The notes: generated by a model from the letters alone, not told the origin. A DNA stretch of 64,000 bases from Catonella morbi ATCC 51271 (GCF_000160035.2 NZ_KI535366.1:750170-814169); one strand, 5' to 3'; shown: positions 41,255 to 51,340, counted from the first letter of the stretch. Numbers and translations are program-made.

Positions 41255-41264
41255 CCTTTTCTTC

Positions 41265-41429
41265 TTATCCTATTCCTACGCACTCTAAACATAGGTTAAT
41301 TGCTTTGGTAAGTACTGTTTTAGCTTCCCCCCGGTATGCTCCGTATCCTATGAATGCAATCGAGATGGCAAGCAGTACAATCTGCGCTGCAAGCTTCTTC
41401 TTACCGGATTTAAATGTAAAATTTCCCAC
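41265..41429 (-). CDS. CD1871A-like CXXC micro-protein
   Basis: A 54-residue gene. Starts GTG 41429 with GGAGG upstream, has one membrane segment (AAQIVLLAISIAFIGYGAY) and ends in the family signature NLCLECVGIG, whose two Cys form a CXXC pair. The CD1871A family is known only as a short membrane protein found beside a 4Fe-4S membrane protein, which is exactly the setting here. Probably a redox-active partner. First gene of the module. Confidence 0.82.
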   Translation of the reverse strand: MGNFTFKSGKKKLAAQIVLLAISIAFIGYGAYRGEAKTVLTKAINLCLECVGIG

Positions 41430-41640
41430 TCCGTATCCCTCCTTGTTTTTATTGCTTGTCTTATTGACGAAACGAATTATAACATAAACGATGTAAAGTT
41501 TTTGTTAAGAAAAAAAATTTTTTAGAATAATTTGGATTAAATTTTACCTTCCGCTACTTAATGGAAATTTTACCTACTATATGATATTATGATACAGACA
41601 ATAAATGTCCCGGATCAGGGGCTATTATAAAGGAGTAAAA

Positions 41641-42315
41641 ATGAGAATATTAGTGGTTGAAGATGAACAGGAACTTTGTGAGTCTGTTGCAAAAGGCTTA
41701 CGTCTTGACGGCTATGAGGTAGATACCTGCTTTGACGGTGAGGAAGCCTGGGAAATAATATCTGTAGAAAGCTATGACCTTATAATCTTAGACTTGAACC
41801 TACCAAAGCTTGACGGAATGGAAGTGCTTAAGAATATAAGGGCTGAGGATAATGAAACAAGTGTGCTTATTCTTTCTGCAAGAGGAGGATTGCAGGATAA
41901 AATAGACGGACTTGACAGCGGGGCCAACGATTATCTCTGCAAGCCGTTTCATTTTGAAGAACTTGAAGCCAGAGTACGCAGTCTTACAAGAAGACGAGTA
42001 GTTCAAAACAACCTTGTGCTTGAGTGCGGTGAGCTTTCCCTCGATACAAAAGCCCGCACAGTAACGGCTAAGGGAGAAGAACTTTCACTCACCAGAAAAG
42101 AATTAGCCATTTTAGAGTATCTGATTCTGCACAGGGAACATCCTGTAAGCCAAGAAGAACTTATCAGCCATGTATGGGACGGAAGCGTAGACAGCTTCAG
42201 TAATTCAATTCGTGTACATATCTCAGCCCTTCGAAAGAAATTAAGAACAGCCCTCGGCTATGATCCGATTACAAATCGTGTCGGACAGGGCTATATGATA
42301 GGAGGAGAGGCATAA
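41641..42315 (+). CDS. Response regulator, OmpR family
   Basis: A two-component DNA-binding regulator of 224 residues. Receiver domain with phospho-acceptor Asp51 (IILDLNLPKLDG) and Lys in DYLCKPFHFEEL, then an OmpR-type winged helix (LTRKELAILEYLILHREHPVSQEEL, SNSIRVHISALRKKL). ATG 41641 has AAGGAG upstream. It is transcribed away from the CXXC/polyferredoxin/TlpA module and overlaps the kinase gene by one base. Confidence 0.95.
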   Translation: MRILVVEDEQELCESVAKGLRLDGYEVDTCFDGEEAWEIISVESYDLIILDLNLPKLDGMEVLKNIRAEDNETSVLILSARGGLQDKIDGLDSGANDYLCKPFHFEELEARVRSLTRRRVVQNNLVLECGELSLDTKARTVTAKGEELSLTRKELAILEYLILHREHPVSQEELISHVWDGSVDSFSNSIRVHISALRKKLRTALGYDPITNRVGQGYMIGGEA

Positions 42316-43457
42316 TGAAAAAAGGACTCTCTCTGCGGTGGAAGCTTACATTGATGACTGCCTTCATGGTTATCATTGCCTGCCTGTCCATCAGTTACTT
42401 TATAAGTAATTCTGCATCTCTTTATATGAACGAAATAGGAGCATCGGCCATTGCCATACTTCCCGGCGGCAATTTTTCAGAAGGAGATACAGGAGACCTT
42501 GAAGTTCATCTTGATCCAAAAGCTATTCTTTCAGACATGGTTAAGAGTACACAGATTGAATTTTGGGCAAAAAGTCTGCTTATAACATTAATCATTACAT
42601 TAATAGGAAGCTCCCTTATGTATTTTATAGTGGGCTATGCCCTACGCCCGCTCAGACGATTTACTAAGCAGATAGAGGATATACAGGCAAAAAATCTGCA
42701 GATGTCCGTACTTCCTCAAAGTAAGTCCGCAGAAATTGTAAGGCTTACTTCTGCATTTAACCGATTATTAAAGAGGCTTGGCGACACCTTCTTTGCTCAA
42801 AGGCAGTTTTCAGCCAGTGCGGCCCACGAGCTTAGAACTCCTCTTGCGGTTATGCGCACCAGATTTGAGGTATTTGATAAGAATAAAAATCCTGATATTT
42901 TAGAATACAAAGAAACCATAGGTATGGCAAGGACACAGATTGACCGTCTCTCCCATGTAATAGATATACTCCTTGAGATGACAGAACTGCAATCAGCAGA
43001 AAAAAGCGATAATATATCCCTTTCAGAACTGGTGGAAGAAGTAATCTGTGATCTGGTTGCAGTTAGCGAAAAGAAGTCGGTAAGTCTTATTCAGGAAACC
43101 GGAAATGCTGAAATTACAGGTAGTGATACCCTTGTGTATAGGGCTATATACAATCTTATAGAAAATGCTATCAAATACAACAAAGACGGAGGTACTGTTT
43201 CAGTTTCTATAGAAGAAAATGATGAATTTGCGAAAGTAATAGTCTCGGATACCGGTCCGGGCATAGCTAAAGAGGACTGGGATAAAATATTTGAACCGTT
43301 TTTCAGAGTTGATAAATCCCGAAGCCGCTCTATGGGAGGTGCCGGTCTTGGACTTGCCCTGGTAAAAGAAATTGCCATTCAGCATGACGGAGATGTAAAA
43401 GTAATTGAAAGCTCAGAAAACGGAACTAAAATAGAACTTTCTCTGCATAAAAACTGA
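42315..43457 (+). CDS. Sensor histidine kinase
   Basis: A 380-residue membrane kinase. Two membrane segments (~11-33, ~86-108) flank a short ~50-residue outer loop. A HAMP-like region follows, then HisKA with His171 (FSASAAHELRTPLAVM) and HATPase_c motifs NLIENAIKYN, DTGPGIAKED and GAGLGLALVKEI. The partner is the upstream response regulator. The small sensor loop leaves little room for a ligand domain. Confidence 0.95.
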   Translation: MKKGLSLRWKLTLMTAFMVIIACLSISYFISNSASLYMNEIGASAIAILPGGNFSEGDTGDLEVHLDPKAILSDMVKSTQIEFWAKSLLITLIITLIGSSLMYFIVGYALRPLRRFTKQIEDIQAKNLQMSVLPQSKSAEIVRLTSAFNRLLKRLGDTFFAQRQFSASAAHELRTPLAVMRTRFEVFDKNKNPDILEYKETIGMARTQIDRLSHVIDILLEMTELQSAEKSDNISLSELVEEVICDLVAVSEKKSVSLIQETGNAEITGSDTLVYRAIYNLIENAIKYNKDGGTVSVSIEENDEFAKVIVSDTGPGIAKEDWDKIFEPFFRVDKSRSRSMGGAGLGLALVKEIAIQHDGDVKVIESSENGTKIELSLHKN

Positions 43458-43496
43458 TTTGAAGGATCATTTCGCAAACATTTTTCTGCTAAATAA

Positions 43497-43562
43497 GAAC
43501 AGCCCCGAATGATAAAATGTCCATTCTTTCGTAAGCATTTATCATTCAGAGCTGTTTTATTT
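43497..43562. terminator. Bidirectional terminator
   Basis: AACAGC (43498-43503) pairs with GCTGTT (43551-43556) and ATGATAAA with TTTATCAT inside, flanked by T-rich sequence. It separates the convergent kinase and chemotaxis-receptor genes. Confidence 0.75.
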
Positions 43563-43563
43563 A

Positions 43564-45699
43564 TTACAATCTAAACTTAGCAACTTCTTCCTGAAGTTCT
43601 ACAGCCACATGAGCAAGATTCTCGCTTGCACCTGAGATCTCTTCCATAGACTGTACCTGAGTAGCAACCGCTGCTGCTGCCTCTTCAGTAGTTGCCGCAT
43701 TATCTGCAGCAACAGAGGAAAGATTTCCTATAGCTTTAACTATTGTGTCATTCTTCTCCTCAATTTCCTTTGATGATTTATTAAGATTCTTCACTATAGC
43801 CTGACTCTTCTCTATAGCCTCAGAAATCTGCGTAAACTTATCACCGGTCTCAGCCATTCTCTCATTCTGGGTATCCATAAGACCTGCTACACCATTCATA
43901 GTATTCACAGCCTTTTCCACATCAGTCTTAAGAATATCAATGTCTTTCCTTATATCTTCAGTAAATCCGGCAGACTGTTCCGCAAGTTTTCTTATTTCCT
44001 CAGCAACAACTGCGAATCCCTTACCTTGTTCGCCTGCACGAGCTGCCTCAATAGCTGCATTAAGTGCAAGCAGATTAGTCTGATCGGAAATAGACTGTAT
44101 CATCTCACGAGCAGCAGATATTCTTTCGGCACTCTCATTTGTCTTAACTATAATTTCATGTACTTCCACTGCTGCCTTATTATTTAGTCCGGCTGCTTCT
44201 ACAAGGTGTTTAAGGCTTTCATCCCCTTCATCCTTCTTATCTTTTATAAAATCCATAGAATCTGACAGCTCTGATAAAGTTGTCAGTATTTCACTGAGAA
44301 GCTGTCCTGATTCTTCCGCACTCACAACTGCGCTCTGCGCATCCTGAGCCTGTGAAGTTGCACCCTCGGCAATACTGTTTACCGCATTCCCTACTTCACC
44401 GGCCATATCGGAGGTAGACTGGGCTGTAGCTGTAAGTTCCTCAGCTGTGGCAGCAGTATTCTGGGCGTTTGTATTAATACTTTGAACTATGGCAACAAGA
44501 TTATCTACCATTTTATTTAAGGATCTTATTATATTGCCAATCTCGCCCTTTTCAGAGGTAAATTTTTCGCACTCTTTTCTTTCATCAGCAAGTTCAAGAT
44601 CATAATCAGACATCTTAACTATTATTTTTTCTACAAGAGCCAATGGAGTGACTACCTTTTTAATAAGCAGGATAAATACCAATGCTCCTATGAGTATGGT
44701 AGTAAACAGGCTTATTACTATATTGATTATCATATTTCTGTTTGCATCCCTATTTGCATAGCTGACTGCAGTAACAGACGCAAATGCCCACTTTGTAGAT
44801 GTTCCGATAGTATTTACAGGAACAAGAACTACCTTGGTATTTTTCCCTGTTGAAATATCATTAACTTTGAAAATACTTTCCTGAGAGCTTTGCGCTGTAC
44901 TGAGATACTGTGAAATATCTGCCATTCCTTCACTGACATTTTTCATCATTAACTCTTTATTAGCAGAATCAGCAACAAGCAGGCCCTTATCTGTAACAAG
45001 TATTTTATAATCTTCTGAATTATTTCCTTCAAGCCCCTCAAGCTCACTTTGTATATCATCAAGTGCAACATCTATAATAACAACTCCCACTGTCTTACCC
45101 TCATTCATCACAGGGTAGGCGAAAGTAGTTGCAAGCTGATTAGTTACAGAATCATGATAAGGCTCAAGAAAAATAGTTTTCCCTTCCGCTAAAGTTCTGT
45201 TATACCACTCTTTATTTGTATCATTAACAAGATCCAGACTCATATTACCTTTATCACCATAAACATAGGCTGTAAATCTGCCCGGGTCCTTAAAAGAATC
45301 CTTTCCGTCAAAGGCATTTGGTTCAAAATAAACACCTATACCATAGAGATAGTTATTGGTCTTGTACATCTGCTTCATATTACCGATAACTGTATCTCTG
45401 CTTCTTCCGTAAGAAGTCTGGTTATCCATCATACTCTGTAATACAGCCTGCATATCGCAACCTGTCTGATAAGCAGCCGCAAATCGTACTTCAAGACTCT
45501 TTGCAAGTCTTCTTGTCTCCTCAAGTTTATTCTCTTCATTGCTTTTAGTTGTGGTTGTATAGCTGTATATAATATCTGATGTTGCCTTTATACCTAATAT
45601 CAGCAATAAAAGTACAGAAATTATAATTCCAACCTTAAATCCTATACTGTGCATTAGTTTTGCCGAGCCGGTCTTTTTAACATCCTTGTTGATTTCCAT
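43564..45699 (-). CDS. Methyl-accepting chemotaxis protein with dCache sensor
   Basis: A membrane chemoreceptor of 711 residues: membrane segment at ~25-45, a large extracellular dCache-type sensor ([38 protein letters not shown]), a second segment at ~325-350, HAMP, and the coiled signalling domain. Its tip has [20 protein letters not shown] and [10 protein letters not shown]. It signals through CheA/CheW, not found here, to flagella. The ligand is unknown. GGAGGAG precedes ATG 45699. It stands alone next to a sugar transporter, but no link is proven. Confidence 0.95.
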   Translation of the reverse strand: MEINKDVKKTGSAKLMHSIGFKVGIIISVLLLLILGIKATSDIIYSYTTTTKSNEENKLEETRRLAKSLEVRFAAAYQTGCDMQAVLQSMMDNQTSYGRSRDTVIGNMKQMYKTNNYLYGIGVYFEPNAFDGKDSFKDPGRFTAYVYGDKGNMSLDLVNDTNKEWYNRTLAEGKTIFLEPYHDSVTNQLATTFAYPVMNEGKTVGVVIIDVALDDIQSELEGLEGNNSEDYKILVTDKGLLVADSANKELMMKNVSEGMADISQYLSTAQSSQESIFKVNDISTGKNTKVVLVPVNTIGTSTKWAFASVTAVSYANRDANRNMIINIVISLFTTILIGALVFILLIKKVVTPLALVEKIIVKMSDYDLELADERKECEKFTSEKGEIGNIIRSLNKMVDNLVAIVQSINTNAQNTAATAEELTATAQSTSDMAGEVGNAVNSIAEGATSQAQDAQSAVVSAEESGQLLSEILTTLSELSDSMDFIKDKKDEGDESLKHLVEAAGLNNKAAVEVHEIIVKTNESAERISAAREMIQSISDQTNLLALNAAIEAARAGEQGKGFAVVAEEIRKLAEQSAGFTEDIRKDIDILKTDVEKAVNTMNGVAGLMDTQNERMAETGDKFTQISEAIEKSQAIVKNLNKSSKEIEEKNDTIVKAIGNLSSVAADNAATTEEAAAAVATQVQSMEEISGASENLAHVAVELQEEVAKFRL

Positions 45700-45908
45700 T
45701 CCTACTCCTCCGTTTACAATTTGGTAAAATTTGTCAATTGTATTTCTTACAACTTTAAGCTATAACTTACAAGCTCCATTTTTAAGTTTACTACAAACGC
45801 AAATAAACTGCAATAACTAAAAACTTCAAAATTATATGTTTTAAACTACCTATTTTTGTGTACAAATTTTATTTTTTCTTTTTTTAAGTATCAACAAAAT
45901 TATTTTGG

Positions 45909-45956
45909 TAAACAAAAACAGCCATGGTATATCATTTTAATAATACACCACAGCTG
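45909..45956 (-). terminator. Terminator of the malEFG-like operon
   Basis: AGCCATGGTATAT (45920-45932) pairs, with G-U pairs, with 45943-45955; on the minus strand it is followed by GTTTTTGTTT. The rest of the 287-base gap to 45699 is AT-rich and shows nothing else I can support. Confidence 0.75.
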
Positions 45957-45986
45957 CTTATAACATGAATACGATCTTATTTAGTT

Positions 45987-46856
45987 TTAACCCTTTACAG
46001 CTCCACCCATTCCGTTTACATAGAACTTCTGTAAATAAAGGAAAAGAATGGCTATTGGTAAGGATATACAAACTGCTCCCGCAGAGAATCTTGTACTCCA
46101 GTCATTTACATATTCCTTGCTTATCATCTGCCAAAGACCTATAGATACTGTAAAATACTCCGCATTGGTCCTGCAAATAACCTTAGCGGCAATAAAGTCT
46201 ACCCAAGGTGAAATAAAGGCTGTAAGTACTGTAAATACAATAACAGGCTTTGAAAGAGGAATGGTTATCTTAGTAAATACTTGCCACTTTGTCGCCCCAT
46301 CTATCATAGCCGCTTCATCAAGAGCCTTGGGAACAGTATCAAAAAATCCCTTTGCAATATAGAAACCGAGTCCCGATCCGGCTGAATATACAAGAACGAG
46401 AGCGACTCTTATCATCGGTCCCTCTGAAAGACCAAGTGATTTTACTATATAGTACACAGCCACTATAGCCATAATTCCCGGAAAAAGTCCAAGAATCATA
46501 GCCATGTTCATAAACGGTTTCCTTAAGCTAAAGCGAAGTCTTGAAAGACAATAACTTACACAAAGCACAAATACAGTTGATACCAAACAGGAAAAAACTG
46601 CTATTATAAAGGTATTCATAAACATCTTAGGAAAATTAAGTATTGCTGTATCCTTAAAAAGTTTTATATAATTTTCAAAACTTAAGCTGTCAGGTATTAT
46701 ACCTATACTTTTCTTAGGTGTAAGGCTGTTAAGTACAACCCAAACTACAGGTAATACCCAGATTATTGAGAGTACCAGCAAAAATGCATGTATAAGTATG
46801 TTACTGATTATTTTACGTGCTTTATATGAAGATGACATTTTTACTTTATTATCCAT
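45987..46856 (-). CDS. malG: Maltose/maltodextrin-type ABC permease (MalG-like)
   Basis: A 289-residue CUT1 permease with six membrane segments and the EAA loop LDEAAMIDGATKWQVFTKITIPL. Its start shares a base with the malF stop (TAATG). Last gene of malE-malF-malG. The symbol rests on organisation and similarity; maltose specificity is likely but not proven. Confidence 0.9.
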   Translation of the reverse strand: MDNKVKMSSSYKARKIISNILIHAFLLVLSIIWVLPVVWVVLNSLTPKKSIGIIPDSLSFENYIKLFKDTAILNFPKMFMNTFIIAVFSCLVSTVFVLCVSYCLSRLRFSLRKPFMNMAMILGLFPGIMAIVAVYYIVKSLGLSEGPMIRVALVLVYSAGSGLGFYIAKGFFDTVPKALDEAAMIDGATKWQVFTKITIPLSKPVIVFTVLTAFISPWVDFIAAKVICRTNAEYFTVSIGLWQMISKEYVNDWSTRFSAGAVCISLPIAILFLYLQKFYVNGMGGAVKG

Positions 46857-48202
46857 TATTTGAACGCCTCCTCATTCTTATAAGATCCACTTCTGTGGTA
46901 GGTTACAAGTGCAACTACAGAAAGTATGATAAAGGTAATAATACCTATTACCGCACCCGTGTTGAAGTACTGCTTATCAACTGTCAGCTTATAAAGCCAG
47001 GTAATCAGAAGGTCAGTCTTTCCGGCAGTCTCTCCAACCGATGTAGGTGCTCCTCCCGAAAGCAGATAGATTACGTTGAAGTTGTTAATATTACCTGTAA
47101 ACTGTGTAATGAGGTATGGTGTAGTTACAAAAAGCATATATGGAAGTGTTATCTTCCAAAATATAGTTACTGTATTAGCTCCGTCAACTCTTGCCGCCTC
47201 ATAAAGATCTTCCGGTATATTCTGTAAAATACCGGTTACCTGTAAAAGTGTATACGGTATACCAATCCAGAGGTTTATTACTATTACGGTAATTCTTGCC
47301 CAGGTAGCTTCTTCAAAAAACGGAAGGTACTGTCCCTCTCCAAGTATACCGAGTGCCCTTAACATAAGGTTAAAATCACCCTGTGGCTGAAGCATGGTTC
47401 TCATTATCATCAGAGAAACGAACTGCGGTACCGCTATTGAAAGCACAAAGCAGAATCTCCAAAAGCTCTTACCTATAGTAGCCTTTCTATTAATGATAAG
47501 ACCTAAAATCATACCAAGTATATAGTTAAGTGAGGTAGCAAATACTGCCCACACGACTGTCCAAATTAATACTCCCCAAAAGGATTTACCTACTTCACTT
47601 CCCAAGGTAAGTACATCCTTAAAGTTATCAAGTCCTACCCAGTTAAAGAGCACCAAATGGTCTCCTTTAACAGAATAACTGGTAAATGCCATACTTATCA
47701 TATAAATAAGAGGCATTATTGTAAATAATACAATTCCGATAAACGGAGGTGTCATAAGAAGCTTGTGTAAATCCTTATTGAAAAGGTTCTTTACATCCTG
47801 CCCGAAACTTAAAGGCTTTTTGCCTGCCTTTTGTCTGAGCTCTGCTTCATAGGAACTCTTAACTGCCGCTACCAGTATAATTATAAAGAAAATAGTTATA
47901 ACAATGGCAAAGATACCATAAAGGAGCATGAGCACAGTATTATCTCCTGCGGTATACTCATATATCCCCTTCTTTTCATTCCATACTTCCTCCTGCGGTT
48001 GACCGCCAAGAGTAATGAATCTTCCAAAATTATATATTCCCGCATTAATCAGATAATAAATATAGGCTGCCTCTATTCCTAAGAATATAAGTCCTTTTAT
48101 TATCTGTCCGCGCACTAAATTACCCAGTCCGAGTATAATAACGGATAACTTGGTAAATATATCACCTTTTGCTAATGCCTTAAAGAATTTTACATCTTCC
48201 AT
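46856..48202 (-). CDS. malF: Maltose/maltodextrin-type ABC permease (MalF-like), extended N-terminus
   Basis: A 448-residue permease. The first ~140 residues hold two or three extra membrane segments (LGNLVRGQIIKGLIFLGIEA, VLMLLYGIFAIVITIFFIII). The standard six-segment core follows, with EAA loop LYEAARVDGANTVTIFWKITLPY. Long MalF variants of this kind occur in Firmicutes maltose systems. It starts 166 bases after malE; that gap holds two hairpins that may lower permease expression relative to the binding protein. Confidence 0.9.
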   Translation of the reverse strand: MEDVKFFKALAKGDIFTKLSVIILGLGNLVRGQIIKGLIFLGIEAAYIYYLINAGIYNFGRFITLGGQPQEEVWNEKKGIYEYTAGDNTVLMLLYGIFAIVITIFFIIILVAAVKSSYEAELRQKAGKKPLSFGQDVKNLFNKDLHKLLMTPPFIGIVLFTIMPLIYMISMAFTSYSVKGDHLVLFNWVGLDNFKDVLTLGSEVGKSFWGVLIWTVVWAVFATSLNYILGMILGLIINRKATIGKSFWRFCFVLSIAVPQFVSLMIMRTMLQPQGDFNLMLRALGILGEGQYLPFFEEATWARITVIVINLWIGIPYTLLQVTGILQNIPEDLYEAARVDGANTVTIFWKITLPYMLFVTTPYLITQFTGNINNFNVIYLLSGGAPTSVGETAGKTDLLITWLYKLTVDKQYFNTGAVIGIITFIILSVVALVTYHRSGSYKNEEAFK

Positions 48203-48272
48203 GTTTTATTCCCCACACATCTAATATTATCGTGTAAACAGTTTTCGACTTCCTCATATTATCCTATTATAA

Positions 48273-48348
48273 ATGCGTGCCCAGATTTCGAACACGCATC
48301 TATAAATATATCCGGCCACAGACTGTAAACTCATTATCTACAGTCTGT
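48273..48348 (-). promoter_or_regulatory. Two hairpins in the malE-malF gap
   Basis: ACAGACTGTA 48318-48327 pairs with TACAGTCTGT 48339-48348 (10 bp), and ATGCGTG 48273-48279 with CACGCAT 48293-48299. Neither is followed by a strong T run, so they are more like mRNA-stabilising or partially terminating elements. Confidence 0.6.
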
Positions 48349-48368
48349 AAACCGATATTAAAACTTAT

Positions 48369-49691
48369 TTATTTAGTATTAAATGCTGCATTGAGATCTT
48401 CTGTCTTCTTTGCTGCATTCTCAGCATTAACCTCTCCTGAGAGAATAGCCTTACCCATATTCTCGGCATTTGTCCAATAATTAGACATACCTGCTACGAA
48501 TGGCTGCATAATAGAAGTATTGGCAACTGTGTTACCCTGTGCAACAGCAACCGCATCTGCACTGATTTCAGGATCTGTAAGAAGCGAATTATCTGTAGGA
48601 ATAGTTTTTCTTGTCTTATAGTGCTCTTTCTGAGCCTCTGTGCTTCCAAGGAAAGATGCAAGAGCAACTGCTACCTGAGGGTTCTTTGTATTAGGGTTTA
48701 CACCGATAGCCTTAGAGCCTGCAAAACTTCTGAGCTGTACATCTTTTCCGTCAATCTTAGCTGTAGGAAGCTGTGCCACACCAACATTCTCAGCACCGAG
48801 AGCATCAACTACATTGTTGTAGTCCCATGCACCTGAAAATATAGCATTTACTTTTCCGCTCTTAAGTCCCTTCATACCTGAACCGTCTGCATCATTAGAG
48901 AAGTTCTTATTCTTTACAAGTTCTACAAGGTACTTAGTAACCGCCGTAGCCTTATCACCGCTGTAGTCAATACCTGCAGCCGCATCATTGTTGCCGCCGA
49001 AAAGTGTACAACCGTTTGCCGCATAGAATGCTACATTATACCAGCTGTTGCTGAGTGGGAAAGAAACCTTGCCCTTCTCAAGCATAGTCTCAAGACTCTT
49101 TATATCATCCTCTTTAAATACTCTCTTATCATAATACATAAACCAGGTATTAGCTGTAAAAGGAACTGCATAAACACCGCCCTCATAAGTAACGGTATTT
49201 ACTATAACTTCCGAGTTCTGAGCCTTAACAGCATCAAGTGCGCTTCCACCAAGCTTTGAAATAGCCTTAGCTGCTACAAGATCACCGATATTATCGTTTG
49301 CAAGCAAATATACATCCGCTGCAGCACTAGGATCCTGAGTAACGTTAGTTCTTGCCTCACCCTCAGGGCAAACACCATACTTGAATGTAAGCTTCCAGTT
49401 AGGATGAGCCTCTGCAAACTTGTCACACATAGTACCAAGCCAGTTACCGCTCTCTTTAGCCTGATCTTCCTGTGGACCCCATACTGTAATTGTAGCCTCA
49501 AGAGCTTCATCTGCCGTAGAAGCTTTGCTTCCTGTACTTGCTGTTGAAGTTGCAGATGAAGCAGGAGTTGTTGTACTTCCTGATTTTGCCGCACTGCTTG
49601 TCTTTGTATCAGCAGGCTTGCCACATCCTGCAAGAGATGCTGCCATAGCTGCTACAAGCATAAGTGATAAGAATTTTTTTGACTTTCTCAT
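48369..49691 (-). CDS. malE: Maltose/maltodextrin-binding lipoprotein (MalE-like)
   Basis: Extracellular sugar receptor. The signal ends in AASLAGCGK (lipidated Cys), followed by a Ser/Thr/Ala-rich linker (~residues 25-60), then the MBP fold (ITVWGPQEDQ, YAVPFTANTWFMYYDKRVF, FAGSKAIGVNPNTKNPQVA). A total of 440 residues. GAGG lies before ATG 49691. It is the promoter-proximal and so most expressed gene of the operon. Confidence 0.92.
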   Translation of the reverse strand: MRKSKKFLSLMLVAAMAASLAGCGKPADTKTSSAAKSGSTTTPASSATSTASTGSKASTADEALEATITVWGPQEDQAKESGNWLGTMCDKFAEAHPNWKLTFKYGVCPEGEARTNVTQDPSAAADVYLLANDNIGDLVAAKAISKLGGSALDAVKAQNSEVIVNTVTYEGGVYAVPFTANTWFMYYDKRVFKEDDIKSLETMLEKGKVSFPLSNSWYNVAFYAANGCTLFGGNNDAAAGIDYSGDKATAVTKYLVELVKNKNFSNDADGSGMKGLKSGKVNAIFSGAWDYNNVVDALGAENVGVAQLPTAKIDGKDVQLRSFAGSKAIGVNPNTKNPQVAVALASFLGSTEAQKEHYKTRKTIPTDNSLLTDPEISADAVAVAQGNTVANTSIMQPFVAGMSNYWTNAENMGKAILSGEVNAENAAKKTEDLNAAFNTK

Positions 49692-49808
49692 TTGATTTTC
49701 CTCCTTTAATCATAGGATGGCTTTAATCTTTGTTTCACCCCTTCTCATCCTTTTTGCCGCCACAATAAGAATAGCAGGGATATGTTCTGAGCAAAGCATC
49801 CTCTAACA

Positions 49809-49872
49809 AGTTTCGAAACTTTACGAAACTTTATTTTCGTCTTATGTTATCATTATTTTACAAAAATGTCAA
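49809..49872 (-). promoter_or_regulatory. malE promoter with MalR-like operators
   Basis: On the minus strand TTGACA (49867-49872), 17-base spacer, TAACAT (49844-49849). Downstream lie the 12-base palindrome AGTTTCGAAACT (49809-49820) and an overlapping TTTACGAAACT (49820-49830). Their central CG is typical of LacI-family sites, and the position suits repression. Confidence 0.7.
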
Positions 49873-50102
49873 TATTTTTTTGTGCATTTAGTATATAAAC
49901 CCTATATTTTTTTACTTAGTTTACATATTTCATTCATCATCTCAAACGGCAACGCTTATTTTCGCCTGTTGGGAGCAAGTTCAATAAGAATTTTTGCACT
50001 ATATTTAATAGTATATAATTTCAAATTTTTATCTAAATTTGGTATGAATTTGTTCTTTTTATACACAATTATTGCTTTTTTACACTTTTATCTTCATTTC
50101 TA

Positions 50103-50171
50103 TTGCAAATTGCACAAAATAAGCTTATACTGTTTTCGTGAATGTTTCGTAAATTTTAGAATTTCGTAGAA
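50103..50171 (+). promoter_or_regulatory. malR promoter with operator-like sites
   Basis: TTGCAA (50103-50108), 17-base spacer, TATACT (50126-50131). Three TTTCG-containing sites follow: TTTTCGTGAA 50133-50142, GTTTCGTAAA 50144-50153 and ATTTCGTAGAA 50161-50171. They match those at the malE promoter, so autoregulation is likely. The remaining ~250 bases of this divergent gap show nothing else. Confidence 0.65.
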
Positions 50172-50187
50172 CTAAGGAAGGTTTTGT

Positions 50188-51216
50188 ATGGTTACTATTA
50201 AAGATATCGCAAGAGAATTGGGAGTTTCACCGGGTACTGTTTCAAAAGGTTTGAACAATGCTCCCGATATCAGTGAGGCTCTTAAGCAAAAAATTGTAGA
50301 TACTGCAATTTCAATGGGGTATAAAAGCAGTAAACTAAAGCTTGGAAGCAGCGGTAAAAAAGTCTGTATTTTTATGGAAAATATGGACTATGAATCTTCA
50401 GGACAGTTTGGTTTTGATATAGTTACAGGTTTTAAGCAGGAAGCTTTAAAAGAAGGATTCGAGGTAACACTTTTGCCAATATCTACGGCTTTTCAAGGAA
50501 ATGAGGCTTATGATTCATTTATGTTAAAAAACGGTTTTTCCGGTTCTTTTTGTGTGGGCTTTGCACTGGAAGATCCCTGGCTTAAGGATTTTAAGAAGAC
50601 AACAACTCCTACTGTATTATTTGATAATTATATATCCAAAAATCCAAAGACCTGCTACGTAGGAACTGACAACACCGAAATAATGGAGCTGATAGTTTCC
50701 CATCTCCATCACCTCGGACATAAAAAAATAGCCTTCTTAAACGGCTCCATGAATTCCCATGTTACAGAACAGCGTATGGACTGCTTTTATAACAGTATGA
50801 AAAACAGAAAGTTAAATGTTGATCCGGAACTTGCCATCTATGCTTACTTTGTAGCAAGAGTCGCAGAGGATCACATAGACAATATACTGAGAAAAGGTGC
50901 AACCGCAATAATTTGCGGGAACGATGTCATAGCTTCCGGGGTATACACCGAGCTGATGGGCAGAGGGCTTTCCGTACCCGATGATATAAGTGTGATCGGT
51001 ATTGACGATATACCTCTTGCTTCCCTTTTAAGCCCTCCTCTTACAACTGTCCGCCAGGAAAGAACCCTGCTTGGAAGATCAGGTTTTTTTGCCCTTAATT
51101 CAATTATAACTCACAACATGGCTATAAGCCGTAACCTTCTTCGACCAAAGCTAATACTCAGGGAATCTACCGCTCTGGCAAAAGAAGGCAGAGGACTTAT
51201 TGCTCTGAAAGGATAG
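50188..51216 (+). CDS. LacI-family regulator of the maltose-type operon (MalR-like)
   Basis: A 342-residue regulator: helix-turn-helix and hinge (TIKDIARELGVSPGTVSKGLNN), then an effector domain (AIICGNDVIASGVYTELMGRG, PDDISVIGIDDIPLASLLSPPLTTV). Divergent from malEFG with shared operators between, so it most likely controls that operon. The recognition helix (SPGTVSKGL) differs from that of the first LacI-type gene (SQTTVSRIL), in line with their different operator sequences. Confidence 0.92.
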   Translation: MVTIKDIARELGVSPGTVSKGLNNAPDISEALKQKIVDTAISMGYKSSKLKLGSSGKKVCIFMENMDYESSGQFGFDIVTGFKQEALKEGFEVTLLPISTAFQGNEAYDSFMLKNGFSGSFCVGFALEDPWLKDFKKTTTPTVLFDNYISKNPKTCYVGTDNTEIMELIVSHLHHLGHKKIAFLNGSMNSHVTEQRMDCFYNSMKNRKLNVDPELAIYAYFVARVAEDHIDNILRKGATAIICGNDVIASGVYTELMGRGLSVPDDISVIGIDDIPLASLLSPPLTTVRQERTLLGRSGFFALNSIITHNMAISRNLLRPKLILRESTALAKEGRGLIALKG

Positions 51217-51263
51217 AATTTTGTTGTTCTGAAGCTTTTGCCCAAATTTTTCAGTAAACTAAA

Positions 51264-51340
51264 AGAGCCGCTTGAAACCGGTATTTGATATTTTTTCGGA
51301 ATCCCGCTTATATCAATTCTGATTTCAAGTGGCTCTTGTT
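51264..51340. terminator. Long bidirectional terminator
   Basis: AGAGCCGCTTGAAA (51264-51277) pairs with TTTCAAGTGGCTCT (51323-51336), one G-U pair, with an inner TTGATAT/ATATCAA stem. T-rich and A-rich flanks serve the convergent malR-like and FKBP genes. Confidence 0.75.
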
